Source: Thermoplasmata archaeon (GTDB lineage Archaea > Thermoplasmatota > Thermoplasmata > Thermoplasmatales > GCA-001856825). From it: a stretch of 44,607 nucleotides of DNA. The notes below the pieces were generated by a model. That model had not been told where the DNA came from and made no database searches. It saw nothing but the letters and a program-made list of their open reading frames with translations. The translations under genes and the position numbers were made by a program. The first letter of the stretch is position 1, and every line of letters starts with the position of its first letter. The stretch is taken from NCBI GenBank assembly GCA_021827945.1, contig JAKATW010000129.1, positions 1-44,607 on the forward strand, in the 5' to 3' direction. Positions 9,390-18,682 of the stretch are shown piece by piece.

Positions 9390-10400
9390 ATGTCCAACAC
9401 AGGTAGTCCTGGAAGGAGAGCACAGAGACTCGCATACTTTTCGAGGTTGAAGAAAAATCTTTCATTTCAGGTCGGCGTGGTCATAATCGGGATTTATCTA
9501 GTTATTTCATTACTGGATATAATTTATCCAAGGTACATCGGAGTGACAAATGCATTCAATCTGTTTTCATTTACAAATCCCGGTCTTAAATCTGTTGCCC
9601 TTGCTCAACCGTCGCCTCCTACGCTTAATCGCGGATGGTTATATGTTTTCGGGACTACTGCATATGAAATACCCATCCTCCCCGTTGCCCTTGCTTCAAT
9701 TCCTGTAGATCTTGGCTATGCAGTCGCGGTTGCTGGAGCAAGTGCAATCGTCGGGACATTTATTGGAGTGAATGGTACGTTCTATTCCAAGAAACTTGAA
9801 TGGGTGATTTCGAGCTTATCTAATGCCTTCATCAGTTTTCCTCTTATAATTTCAGTCATGATTTTTGGACTCCTGATGCACTTCTCACTGATTGCCATTT
9901 TTGTAGGAATAATCCTTGTCCTCTGGGCATACTATGCCCAGATTGCTAGAATGCTCACCCTAAATCTACAGGGGAAACAGTTTATCGAATCCGCCAGGGC
10001 AGCGGGCGACTCCAACTCAAGAATAGTGTTCAAGCATATCATTCCCAATATGGTCACCCCGATCTTGGTCAGATTTTCTCTTGACATGGCAACCGTTATA
10101 CTCATATTCTCAGCAGCCAATTTCATGTTCTGGCAGCAGTTTATTCCTCTCGCAACGACACCTGAACTTGGTGGCCTAATGAACGGCTTCCCGGAATTTG
10201 GATTTGAGTTCGGTTACCCGCTGGGAGGTATAGTTTTGGGGCAACAGGCACACCTTATTCCCTCGACTGCTTCCTTATTCCTATACCAGGGTTTCTGGTG
10301 GACCGTGCTTTTTCCCGTTATATTCTTGCTCATACTTGTCATTGGACTGATATCATTCTCGGATGGCCTTCGCAAGTTTTTGGATCCACGTACTGCTTGA
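9390..10400 (+). CDS. ABC transporter permease, oligopeptide/nickel (DppC-like)
   Basis: EAA-loop ESARAAGDSNSRIVFKHIIPNMVTPILV; multiple TM segments. Confidence 0.9.
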   Translation: MSNTGSPGRRAQRLAYFSRLKKNLSFQVGVVIIGIYLVISLLDIIYPRYIGVTNAFNLFSFTNPGLKSVALAQPSPPTLNRGWLYVFGTTAYEIPILPVALASIPVDLGYAVAVAGASAIVGTFIGVNGTFYSKKLEWVISSLSNAFISFPLIISVMIFGLLMHFSLIAIFVGIILVLWAYYAQIARMLTLNLQGKQFIESARAAGDSNSRIVFKHIIPNMVTPILVRFSLDMATVILIFSAANFMFWQQFIPLATTPELGGLMNGFPEFGFEFGYPLGGIVLGQQAHLIPSTASLFLYQGFWWTVLFPVIFLLILVIGLISFSDGLRKFLDPRTA

Positions 10401-10428
10401 CTGGTTTGGTTAAACTGTGATTAAAGGT

Positions 10429-11487
10429 TCAATATCGGATCAATGGGTTCTTGACGAAGTGCAGTAAATCTATCGCTATGCCCATGAAAATGATTATGAG
10501 GCCGAGGAGAAAGATTATTACAGCGGTTGGGAAGTACTGGCCAAATTGCATTGTGGTAATGAGGAAGAGCCCAATTCCAGGATAAGCGAAAACGTACTCC
10601 ATCATCACGACGTTGCTGATTAGGAATGCCACCATGATTGTTGCGGATGCAAGAACGGGCATAATCGCATTTGGTCTTACATGCCTAATTGCTATCTGTC
10701 TTTCCGATACCCCCCGGCTTCTGGCACTTTTCACGTACTCCATTCCCATATTGTCTGTGTACCCTGATTCCAAGAGTGAAGTGACAATAGCCGTTATTCC
10801 AATAACCAGTGTCACGACTGGAAGTACCAAGTGCTCTAGTGAATTAAAAGCAAGAACGTAATCGCCGTGAATCAGCGAATCGAAGAAAAGCATATGAGTC
10901 GGACTTGTCACGAGCACACCGTTTGTTGACAGCCACGCAGGTTTGGAAGGTCCGGCGGGCAATGCAGTGAAGTCGTATGCACCTGTTATTGGGAAAACGG
11001 CCAGTGGATTTCCCGGGATTACCCCCTTGCCTAGCAGTACCTGCAGAACGAGTGCTACTACATAAGCAGGAGTAAGATACCCTATTACAGTGATGGATCT
11101 CAAGACCTTGGCCAGCTTATATGTATGGTGCGTACCGAGGTAACGACCAAGCGGAAACGAAATGCCAAGCGCAATGAGTGCAGCAATAAGGATTACCTCA
11201 AGCGTTGAAAAGAAATAAATCTCTACTAGTGTGGAGACATAACCACTGTAGGTCGGAGTGTTCCTTGTAGCTGTTATGTAACCCCAGTTTCCTGTCAAGA
11301 CCTCAAGCACGAACCTGCCAAATGCAGTTAGATAAGAGGAGAGGGAGTCCGAGAATGTGGGAATACCTGTCGAAAAAGAATTGGGGTTTCCAATTGCGGA
11401 GAATATGATGAAAATGAAGTAAAGGATCATCAAGATAGTCGGAGGTACTGATACCAACCTATTCAGTAAATAAGTCCAGGTCTTCAT
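10429..11487 (-). CDS. ABC transporter permease, oligopeptide/nickel (DppB-like)
   Basis: EAA-loop YVKSARSRGVSERQIAIRHVRPNAIMPVLA; C-terminal VMMEYVFAYPGIGLFLITT. Confidence 0.92.
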   Translation of the reverse strand: MKTWTYLLNRLVSVPPTILMILYFIFIIFSAIGNPNSFSTGIPTFSDSLSSYLTAFGRFVLEVLTGNWGYITATRNTPTYSGYVSTLVEIYFFSTLEVILIAALIALGISFPLGRYLGTHHTYKLAKVLRSITVIGYLTPAYVVALVLQVLLGKGVIPGNPLAVFPITGAYDFTALPAGPSKPAWLSTNGVLVTSPTHMLFFDSLIHGDYVLAFNSLEHLVLPVVTLVIGITAIVTSLLESGYTDNMGMEYVKSARSRGVSERQIAIRHVRPNAIMPVLASATIMVAFLISNVVMMEYVFAYPGIGLFLITTMQFGQYFPTAVIIFLLGLIIIFMGIAIDLLHFVKNPLIRY

Positions 11488-11566
11488 CTCACGCTATTTT
11501 CACCAAGCAAAGATCAGATAAAGATTTTTTCGTGCAAGAGTTGAGAGGATTCTGGATTTTTTTTAT

Positions 11567-12175
11567 CTAACCCGTCATTGTGGCAATCTCATCCTGCACC
11601 AGAGTTGTCGGATCAAATATGGTACCGCCTGTGGAGTATATGGCAAACGCAAAATTCCCTGATTCACCGGCAGCAATAAAGACGTTAGAGCCAATGAGTC
11701 CCAGACTCAGAGATATTGTCGTGAAATGGAAACCGTCATATGAGCTGTTGTTTACCGTCAGTCCATATTCTTGATACCCCTGAAGCTGACTGATTTCACT
11801 CTGGTCGATCTGAGTGACAAATAGTGATGCAGAGGAATTAGAAGAAAATTCAAAAGAGCCTACGAGTACATGAATCCCAAAATTCACAGTTCTGTTGAAG
11901 TATGCAATAGTCCTGTTGATCGGTTTCTGGGACGATTGCAAGAAAAAGTCACTTTTATTCAGAATGACTTCTTTCACCTTTCCCCCAGTTACGTTTCCTA
12001 CCTGAGTACTATTTAGCATACCGAGATGGGTTGAAGAAGGAGGAGGTTGAGTCGTAGTTTGATGAAATGGATGGGTCGATTCGAGTACCTCAAAAGGAAC
12101 AATGACTATAGCAGCTATGACAATCACTGCAACGACTCCAGTCAAGATTGTGTTTGTCAACCGCCTGCCAGCCAT
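11567..12175 (-). CDS. Membrane-anchored extracellular hypothetical protein
   Basis: N-terminal TM anchor (TILTGVVAVIVIAAIVIVPFE) followed by Ser/Thr/Asn-rich ectodomain. Confidence 0.65.
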   Translation of the reverse strand: MAGRRLTNTILTGVVAVIVIAAIVIVPFEVLESTHPFHQTTTQPPPSSTHLGMLNSTQVGNVTGGKVKEVILNKSDFFLQSSQKPINRTIAYFNRTVNFGIHVLVGSFEFSSNSSASLFVTQIDQSEISQLQGYQEYGLTVNNSSYDGFHFTTISLSLGLIGSNVFIAAGESGNFAFAIYSTGGTIFDPTTLVQDEIATMTG

Positions 12176-12465
12176 ATTTTCCCAAACATAGTATAAATAA
12201 AAATTTTACGCAAGGAAGATAATTTTGCAGTATCACTAGCTCCTAAAAATTGAATGAAATGACTGTTATCAATGAATTTCCTTAGAATAATTTTGCATTG
12301 TAATCGACATCTGGGGGATTGGAAAATTAATGCTTAAAATAAGAAACCAGCTACCCGCATATTAAGGTTGATTCAGATTTATCTGCGTCTCAAAGAGGAA
12401 AACTAGAATGACTATTCTCTCTAAATACGAAAGGTTGCTTGAAACCGAGGGTGTTGATACAAAGG

Positions 12466-12626
12466 TCGCAAGTCATTTAGAATAATCACATACCACCGCT
12501 TCCCTGAGAACCTCGCTGGACCATCTACTTTTGCAGAATTTCCAAGTGTCGTAGCTATCTTATCGTATAGTGTGTCTTCATTCTGTCCTTGATTGTTATC
12601 TTCCCGTTCTCTATGCGATTCTCCAT
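12466..12626 (-). pseudogene. DUF2080-like (transposase-associated) small protein, frameshifted
   Basis: ATG at 12626: MENRIENGKITIKDRMKTHYTIR stop; the other frame continues LYDKIATTLGNSAKVDGPARFSGKRWYVIILND, matching the DUF2080 GNSAKVDxPxxxxGKRxYVII pattern. Confidence 0.7.
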
Positions 12627-12727
12627 GAGTTAAGCAATCAAATGGGTATCCTTTGATACACCCATATTTCCACATTATCACTATCAGTGCGAGGCAAGAG
12701 GATCGTTTAGCGAAAGTATAACATATA

Positions 12728-12910
12728 TTGCTTGTACGTACAGTCGTGCGAAAGGTTCGGATAAAAGATGTCAACCAGATCACGGTAAAGAACATCCAGT
12801 CATACATGGAGAGAACGGTGACGAAGGTCGGATCTGGAGCCAAGGTAGACTGCCCGAAGGAATTCCTAGGGAAGAAGGCCTTCCTGATAATCAAGAAATA
12901 TGAAGACTAG
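12728..12910 (+). CDS. DUF2080-family transposase-associated small protein
   Basis: IQSYMERTVTKVGSGAKVDCPKEFLGKKAFLIIKK matches the recalled DUF2080 pattern. Confidence 0.75.
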   Translation: MLVRTVVRKVRIKDVNQITVKNIQSYMERTVTKVGSGAKVDCPKEFLGKKAFLIIKKYED

Positions 12911-13022
12911 TTATCTATGTCTTGGTGTCTCTTTTCTTTCTTAATTCTTATCATTTGATTTCTATTTTTCGGGAATGACCAATGCCGTTACTATTTTGTA
13001 GTATAATTCTAATAGGAATTGA

Positions 13023-13544
13023 ATGCGCATTCCCGATTCTGTTGGCTTGAGAGATTCCAATGAGATTGTTACCATGATGCCTCAAATCGAATACGCTGCA
13101 GTTGCAATAGTCATCGGAAAGGACAGTCTGATCCTGGAGAAGAGGAGCTTGACCCAGAAAGACCCATGGTCCGGACAGTTCTCTCTTCCAGGTGGCCACC
13201 ATTCTAAGGAAGATGTCATCTTGAAGGAAACAGCGATAAGGGAGACTCTGTAAGAAACAGGTGTGAATCTCAACTACGGTGCAAAGTATCTTGGGCACTT
13301 CGGTCCGTTCGTCCCTAGAAACAGAAATAACCTTGAAGTCTATGCATATGCCTTTGAAATTCCGACGAGGCTTCCGCTAGTGCCATCCGGGGAATCTGAA
13401 TACATCAGGTGGGTAGAATTGTCAGAGCTTCAAATGACTGAAGGGGAGTATGGAAGGGAGTTCAGGATCAGGGACGGGATTGTCTGGGGACTCACCGCAA
13501 GGATCATTGAGAGATTTCTGGAGTTGTGTGAGATCAGCAAGTAA
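13023..13544 (+). pseudogene. Nudix hydrolase interrupted by one in-frame TAA
   Basis: Two ORFs in the same frame: FSLPGGHHSKEDVILKETAIRETL(*)ETGVNLNYGAKYLG; together they form GX5EX7REUX(E)EXGU with a stop at 13251-13253. Confidence 0.88.
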
Positions 13545-13872
13545 TGGTCCTATCCAACAAATTTTGTGACCACCTGTATGAGAAATTATATGAATCTACC
13601 TTTGTTCGAGCACTCTGTGAATCCAGGCTATAAGAAGACTTTTGCAGAAATGACAGAAGCGTGCAAGCATACCATAAGCCCGGAGACATCAAGACTGTTG
13701 TATCTATTGTCTCTTTTGAGCAATTCATGAGTGCATTTGAAAAATCCAATAGAGTGCTGAATCCAGGGGAATGGCTTCTGCGGTGATTTGAAGTTCCACT
13801 ATGAATATGGAAACCAAACAAGTCAGTCCCAAAGCGTTTGCTCAAATGAATGAACGTATCCCGATGTACAGA

Positions 13873-13884
13873 AAATTATTAAAT
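13873..13884 (+). promoter_or_regulatory. Putative TATA box for the epimerase gene
   Basis: ATTATTAAATTT about 26 bp upstream of the GTG start at 13905. Confidence 0.4.
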
Positions 13885-13904
13885 TTCGCACCTGTTATCA
13901 AACA

Positions 13905-14843
13905 GTGAAAGGAAAAAGAATTTTGGTCACTGGTGCGGCAGGATTTATAGGTTCAAATCTAGTGGAATATCTCGTAAGAGATAACTCTGTTATTGGAGTC
14001 GACAATCTTTCATCTGGCAAAAAAGAGAACATCAAAGAATTCCTGACTTCAAAGAATTTCGTTTTCAAGCAGATGGACATCAAGGATTCCGAATCTTTTA
14101 AAAGGGAAATGGACGGGGTTGATATTGTTTTTCACTTGAGTGCGAATGCAGATGTGAGAAGAGGATTTGACGACTCTGTAATAGATTTCAGGGAGAACGT
14201 CCAGGCAACGCTATCGGTTCTGGAGGCCATGAGAAGCGGGGACGTCAAGGAGATCATTTTCTCTTCAACAAGTGCCGTATATGGAAATGCAGAGATGATC
14301 CCCACCCCCGAACAATATGGGCCCCTGAGACCCATCTCACACTACGGGGCCTCAAAGCTTGCGGCAGAAGCGTTCATTTTCAGCTTCTCTAGCAACTACG
14401 GATTCACATCATCGATTTTCAGGTTTGCCAATGTTGTGGGCAGAAAAGGGACTCACGGAGCCATTTCCGACTTCGTTGCTAAATTGAAAAGGAACAAGGA
14501 CGTCCTGGATGTTCTGGGAGATGGTACCCAGAAGAAATCATACATCTACGTCGATGATTGCGTAAAGGGGATAATAGAACTGCATGGAAAGGAGGACGGT
14601 CTTTTCAATCTTGGAACCAAAGGTAGGACGTCAGTCAGAGAGATGGCAGAGATGACAGTTGCCAGGTATTCTCCGAATGCGAGAATAAACTATGTTGGGG
14701 GTCCAGGAGGAGCTGGATGGGTCGGAGATATCAAATTTGGTGGACTGGACATATCTAAGGCGTTGAGAAATGGGTGGAAGTACGAGATCGAAAGTACGGA
14801 TGCCGTCAGGAAAGCAATAGTCGACGCAGGTGAATCCACGTGA
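13905..14843 (+). CDS. NAD-dependent epimerase/dehydratase (UDP-glucose 4-epimerase-like SDR)
   Basis: GTG start; ILVTGAAGFIGSNLVEYL, FHLSANADVRRG, SSTSAVYG, YGASKLAAE, YIYVDDCVKGI. Confidence 0.93.
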   Translation: MKGKRILVTGAAGFIGSNLVEYLVRDNSVIGVDNLSSGKKENIKEFLTSKNFVFKQMDIKDSESFKREMDGVDIVFHLSANADVRRGFDDSVIDFRENVQATLSVLEAMRSGDVKEIIFSSTSAVYGNAEMIPTPEQYGPLRPISHYGASKLAAEAFIFSFSSNYGFTSSIFRFANVVGRKGTHGAISDFVAKLKRNKDVLDVLGDGTQKKSYIYVDDCVKGIIELHGKEDGLFNLGTKGRTSVREMAEMTVARYSPNARINYVGGPGGAGWVGDIKFGGLDISKALRNGWKYEIESTDAVRKAIVDAGEST

Positions 14844-15640
14844 AGATCCCGACCTTTGTCCCTTCGTTAGATAACATAATGAAGGGAGGCATTCCTGAGG
14901 GGAGTTCCGTACTTCTCTTAGGGGAGCCAGGTGCAGGGAATTTCGAGTTTTCCCTGACATCTGCAGTAAACCTTGCCAGAGCCCTAGATGGCAAGATTCC
15001 GAGAGATCTAGCGAACTACCAGGTGGAGTTCCCGGAAGGGATACTCTATGTTTCTTTTTCAAAACCAGCTAATGAGATAATTCGCATCCTCACTCTGTCT
15101 CTCGAGGAGGGTCTTGCCTCTAGCCTTAGAAAGAGGATATCTATTCTCGATTTCTCAAGACTTTATTACTCTCAGACACAGATACCAACCTCATGGGTGG
15201 GAGGTGGTACGATAAGAGACAGGGAGGGTCTCGTTTCATCTTTTATCAAGGATATAGAGAAGGCAGGAAAGAACAGGCTCATAATTATCGACTCCTTCAC
15301 GGATCTCGTCACGGGCAAATATCTGGATGAGAAGACAATGTTCGATATCTCCAGGGGTCTGACTAGGGCCAGCAAGATATGGAACTCCATTGTTTATGTG
15401 CTGATGACCTCCGGCATTGTAGAGAGGAGAGCAGAGAACATATTGATGGAGATATTCGATGGGACGCTCCTGTTTGAATGGAACACCACGGAGAAATCCA
15501 GCAAGCGGAAGAGATATATGACTATTCCCAGGTTCATGGGAGTCCTCCCGATAATAGAGAGAGAAAGGATTGAGAGATTTGACACAGAATTTGACTACAA
15601 GACAGGCATGATAGTGTTGAACACGACGAAGGTGAAATGA
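14840..15640 (+). CDS. KaiC/RAD55-like ATPase paralogue with degenerate P-loop
   Basis: GGIPEGSSVLLLGEPGAGNFEFSL (no GKT/S), Walker B-like RLIIIDSF; overlaps the epimerase stop. Confidence 0.85.
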   Translation: MKIPTFVPSLDNIMKGGIPEGSSVLLLGEPGAGNFEFSLTSAVNLARALDGKIPRDLANYQVEFPEGILYVSFSKPANEIIRILTLSLEEGLASSLRKRISILDFSRLYYSQTQIPTSWVGGGTIRDREGLVSSFIKDIEKAGKNRLIIIDSFTDLVTGKYLDEKTMFDISRGLTRASKIWNSIVYVLMTSGIVERRAENILMEIFDGTLLFEWNTTEKSSKRKRYMTIPRFMGVLPIIERERIERFDTEFDYKTGMIVLNTTKVK

Positions 15641-16332
15641 TGGAAAGCGTTGACACTGGAGTAGATGGATTAAATACGATGCTGGGAGGAGGGATTCCCG
15701 AGGGGAGTTCCACTCTTGTGCTTGGCAGCTATGGGGCAGGAAAGACTACGATGGGAATACACTTCGCACACAGGGGTGCTTCCAAGGGAGAAAATGTGGT
15801 ATATTTCACTCTCGAGGAGAGGAAAGAGAGCATAATTCTTGCATCCAAGTCCTACAATAGGGATTTTACCCCGTATCTTGACAAGAACCTCTTCCTCCTG
15901 AATCCAGACGCTGTTGAGTTTGTGGAGATGCTGAAAACTGAGGGGAATCTTAAGTCAAATCTCGAGTCACTCAGGCCGAAGAGAATAGTAATAGACAGTA
16001 TTTCCCTCATCCTGATGGTTGCGGAGAACGATATACTGAAGAGAAACGTGATAATCAATCTCTCCAACGCGCTGAGGGACCTCAGGGTGACATCATTTTT
16101 GCTGGCTGAATCCAACGTTTCCTTGCCATATTCGAGCAGGGATGGATTGGCAGAATTCGTCTCTGATGGAGTGATATCGCTTCAGAATAAATATGATGAT
16201 AGCATCGGCACTACTACCAGTATCATAAGAGTTCTCAAGATGAGACTCACGAATCACGATAGAAAAGCAAGACCTTACAGCATCGGTTCGAACGGAATAG
16301 AAATTCTTGCGAAGTCGGAACTGTTTCAGTGA
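15637..16332 (+). CDS. KaiC/RAD55-like RecA-superfamily ATPase
   Basis: GGGIPEGSSTLVLGSYGAGKTTMGIHFA, Walker B KRIVIDSISLI; ATGA overlap with the previous gene. Confidence 0.92.
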   Translation: MMESVDTGVDGLNTMLGGGIPEGSSTLVLGSYGAGKTTMGIHFAHRGASKGENVVYFTLEERKESIILASKSYNRDFTPYLDKNLFLLNPDAVEFVEMLKTEGNLKSNLESLRPKRIVIDSISLILMVAENDILKRNVIINLSNALRDLRVTSFLLAESNVSLPYSSRDGLAEFVSDGVISLQNKYDDSIGTTTSIIRVLKMRLTNHDRKARPYSIGSNGIEILAKSELFQ

Positions 16333-16339
16333 AGGGTTT

Positions 16340-17026
16340 TCAGAATAGCCCGAACTCTACCCTTTTACCCGGAGTCCTGACCCAGTAATTTCCGATTTCT
16401 GACGTGTTCTTGACGTGTGTGCCAGCACATGCACATGTGTCCATGTCGGCTATCTCCACTACCGATACCTCATCTATTGATTTTGGGAGTCTATCAAGGT
16501 TGCATCTGGCCATCAGTTTTTGGTCAAGGTTTTCCCTGCTGACATTATATCTTTTGATATCTCTTGCAATCTTGTTGATGGAATAACCCTCTCTCCTCAA
16601 CTTGATACCGTCTGAATCGGTCTCTATGTAGCCATAGGCTGGGAAGACTTCCGTCACTAGGGAGCTGAACCCATCCTTGAAAATGACCGCAGATAAGGCA
16701 TGCTGGAGTGAGTGCATCTTCATGATCTTGTACCTTCTCTCCCAATCTAGAATCAATTTTCCACTTTTGACATCTGTCTCAACTTCAGAAAGGTGCACTA
16801 TCTTCTTTCCCTTCTTCTTCACATTATAAATGGGAATGGTCAAGTTTCCAGCTAAGATCGTCCCTCTGTCCCCAGGTTGTCCGCCCCCCTGGTAGTGCAT
16901 TATTGTCTTGTCCAAAACGTAGCCTCCACTCTCATATCCGATGATGTCAACATCTATTTCCCTGACGTACGATCCTTCAATTCCCTGGAGGTAAAGCAGA
17001 CCTCCATCAGTCAATAAAAGTTTCAC
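16340..17026 (-). CDS. Alanyl-tRNA editing protein (AlaX-type)
   Basis: HYQGGGQPGDRGTI, HSLQHALSAV zinc motif, DMDTCACAGTHVKNTSEIG. Confidence 0.93.
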   Translation of the reverse strand: MKLLLTDGGLLYLQGIEGSYVREIDVDIIGYESGGYVLDKTIMHYQGGGQPGDRGTILAGNLTIPIYNVKKKGKKIVHLSEVETDVKSGKLILDWERRYKIMKMHSLQHALSAVIFKDGFSSLVTEVFPAYGYIETDSDGIKLRREGYSINKIARDIKRYNVSRENLDQKLMARCNLDRLPKSIDEVSVVEIADMDTCACAGTHVKNTSEIGNYWVRTPGKRVEFGLF

Positions 17027-17612
17027 CCTTCTTGTAGTTGTTCCTTATCTCATCTATTATGAGGTCTCTGTTTCTCCTCAGCTGGCTCTCGTACCATTTT
17101 GCGATCACGTTCAGGAGTGCGTCTTCGAGTTCTTCCACCTTGGCTGCCTTCATCGGAGACTCGTAGAGGATGTATTGCGTGAAGTACCTGTGCCATCCCG
17201 TGTATCTGTCGTACTTCTCCCCTTCTGAAAACTCGAACAGGGCAGAAATGCTCTCGTTTTCCTCTTTCTTGTAAATTATCTTAAGAGCATCTCCCACTCT
17301 CTCTACCTCACCCGCAGTGTCCTTGAAGGTAATGTTGCTGACGTTCTCGAAGAAGAAGTCATCGCTCAGCTGGAACTTCTCCGGATAGCTGGTGAACTCG
17401 AGCCACTTGTTTGGCGGTGGATCTATCGTGAAATGGATATTTTGCTTGTTAAACCTTACCCAGGTCTGCCATAAATCGGTCAGGATCTTCCTGTTAAACT
17501 CTGACTTTTTTCCAGTCGTAAGTGAACTCTCTTTCATTACTTCCTTCTCTTTCTTAGTGAGTTGCTCATCAAGCTTAGAAAACCAGTCCTTCGGTTGCTC
17601 TGTTGCTGGCAT
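17007..17612 (-). CDS. Hypothetical protein, 201 aa
   Basis: Intact charged ORF overlapping the AlaX start; no family recognised. Confidence 0.7.
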   Translation of the reverse strand: MPATEQPKDWFSKLDEQLTKKEKEVMKESSLTTGKKSEFNRKILTDLWQTWVRFNKQNIHFTIDPPPNKWLEFTSYPEKFQLSDDFFFENVSNITFKDTAGEVERVGDALKIIYKKEENESISALFEFSEGEKYDRYTGWHRYFTQYILYESPMKAAKVEELEDALLNVIAKWYESQLRRNRDLIIDEIRNNYKKGETFID

Positions 17613-17711
17613 TGATATCGGAAGAGTATTAACAATAAAATATTAAACCTTTGAGTTAAAATTAGACAAGTCGGAATGCTTCTATATGTCAAACAGGGTG
17701 AAGAGCCACTG

Positions 17712-18281
17712 TCAGAGGAATGAACTCAGCCCATAATAGAGCATTACGATGGCGAAGACTATGAGTATTATGAAGGAGAATATTTTCAGGTAGGGTGAAT
17801 ATCTTCTACCCACTCTGTTCATAGCATACGGAAATGCGGTGATCCACGTAAGTATGCCTAGGAAAAAACCAAACACTGAAAGGATGCTCAGTCTTTCGAC
17901 CAGGAAAAGTCCCACTGTAACCCACCAGATGATCTGAAAAGGATTTGTAATTCCCATAGTCAGACCAACTATGTAATTCCCCTTTGGTGACTTTGACGGC
18001 ATCCTGGATCGAATAACTGAAACTGCCAAGTAGACCATCACTGCGGCCCCGAAAATATAGAGATACTTGAATGTCCACTCAGGAATCACCAATCTGCCAA
18101 AATACAGTGCAACCATGAAGATCAGATCTGCTGTCATTGCCCCTGCACCGACGCTGGTTCCGTGCAGCATAGATTTCGAGGATTCATTCATTATCACGGC
18201 GTTGACTGGACCGGGAGGTGCAGCAAGAGACAGGCCAAGGATATAACCGATAAGTGAAAGGTAGATCCCGCTCAAAATCAC
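17712..18281 (-). CDS. LysE-family transporter
   Basis: LGLSLAAPPGPVNAVIMNESSK; GLTMGITNPFQIIWW; TM-rich. Confidence 0.9.
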   Translation of the reverse strand: MILSGIYLSLIGYILGLSLAAPPGPVNAVIMNESSKSMLHGTSVGAGAMTADLIFMVALYFGRLVIPEWTFKYLYIFGAAVMVYLAVSVIRSRMPSKSPKGNYIVGLTMGITNPFQIIWWVTVGLFLVERLSILSVFGFFLGILTWITAFPYAMNRVGRRYSPYLKIFSFIILIVFAIVMLYYGLSSFL

Positions 18282-18300
18282 GGGTTTTAATTTGTGCTTC

Positions 18301-18311
18301 GTATTAAATAC
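18301..18311 (-). promoter_or_regulatory. Putative TATA box for the LysE-family gene
   Basis: GTATTTAATAC palindrome centred about 25 bp upstream of the start at 18281. Confidence 0.4.
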
Positions 18312-18368
18312 TTGCCTACAGTACTAACTGACAACTTGAACTCACTCAATCACAGAATAAACGAGGTA

Positions 18369-18443
18369 TGCTCCGGCCGGGATTTGGACCCGAGTCGTCG
18401 GCTCGAAAGGCCGATATGCTTGGCCGGACTACACCACCGGAGC
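18369..18443 (-). tRNA. tRNA-Glu (TTC)
   Basis: Minus strand GCTCCGG...CCGGAGC acceptor; anticodon arm TCGGC-CTTTCGA-GCCGA; T-arm CGGGTCCAAATCCCG; discriminator A; no intron. Confidence 0.93.
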
Positions 18444-18682
18444 TGAACGAACGATAACATCGCTTGTTATAAATCCTTGCCGCCGAATTATCGAAATTCC
18501 TTACATTCCTGTGCCTGTTACCTGAGGATAAAAAATAAGGAATCAGCATTCCAGTCATAGTCAAGGCTAGGAGAAAATTATTCTTTCGACCTTCCATTAA
18601 TAAAGATAAAGGCGATTGAATAGACAAAGAACAATAAAATTAAAGTAATCAAAATGTCTACCAAAGCGAAACTCTTGAGGGA

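Noticed and set aside
12421-12894. 157-aa minus-strand ORF as a single gene
   Set aside because: N-terminal part is antisense to the + DUF2080 gene; only the C-terminal part carries the second DUF2080-like signal, so I report that region as a frameshifted remnant
13251-13253. Programmed recoding at the Nudix stop
   Set aside because: Stop is TAA; known archaeal sense recoding (pyrrolysine, selenocysteine) uses TAG/TGA and no recoding structure is visible
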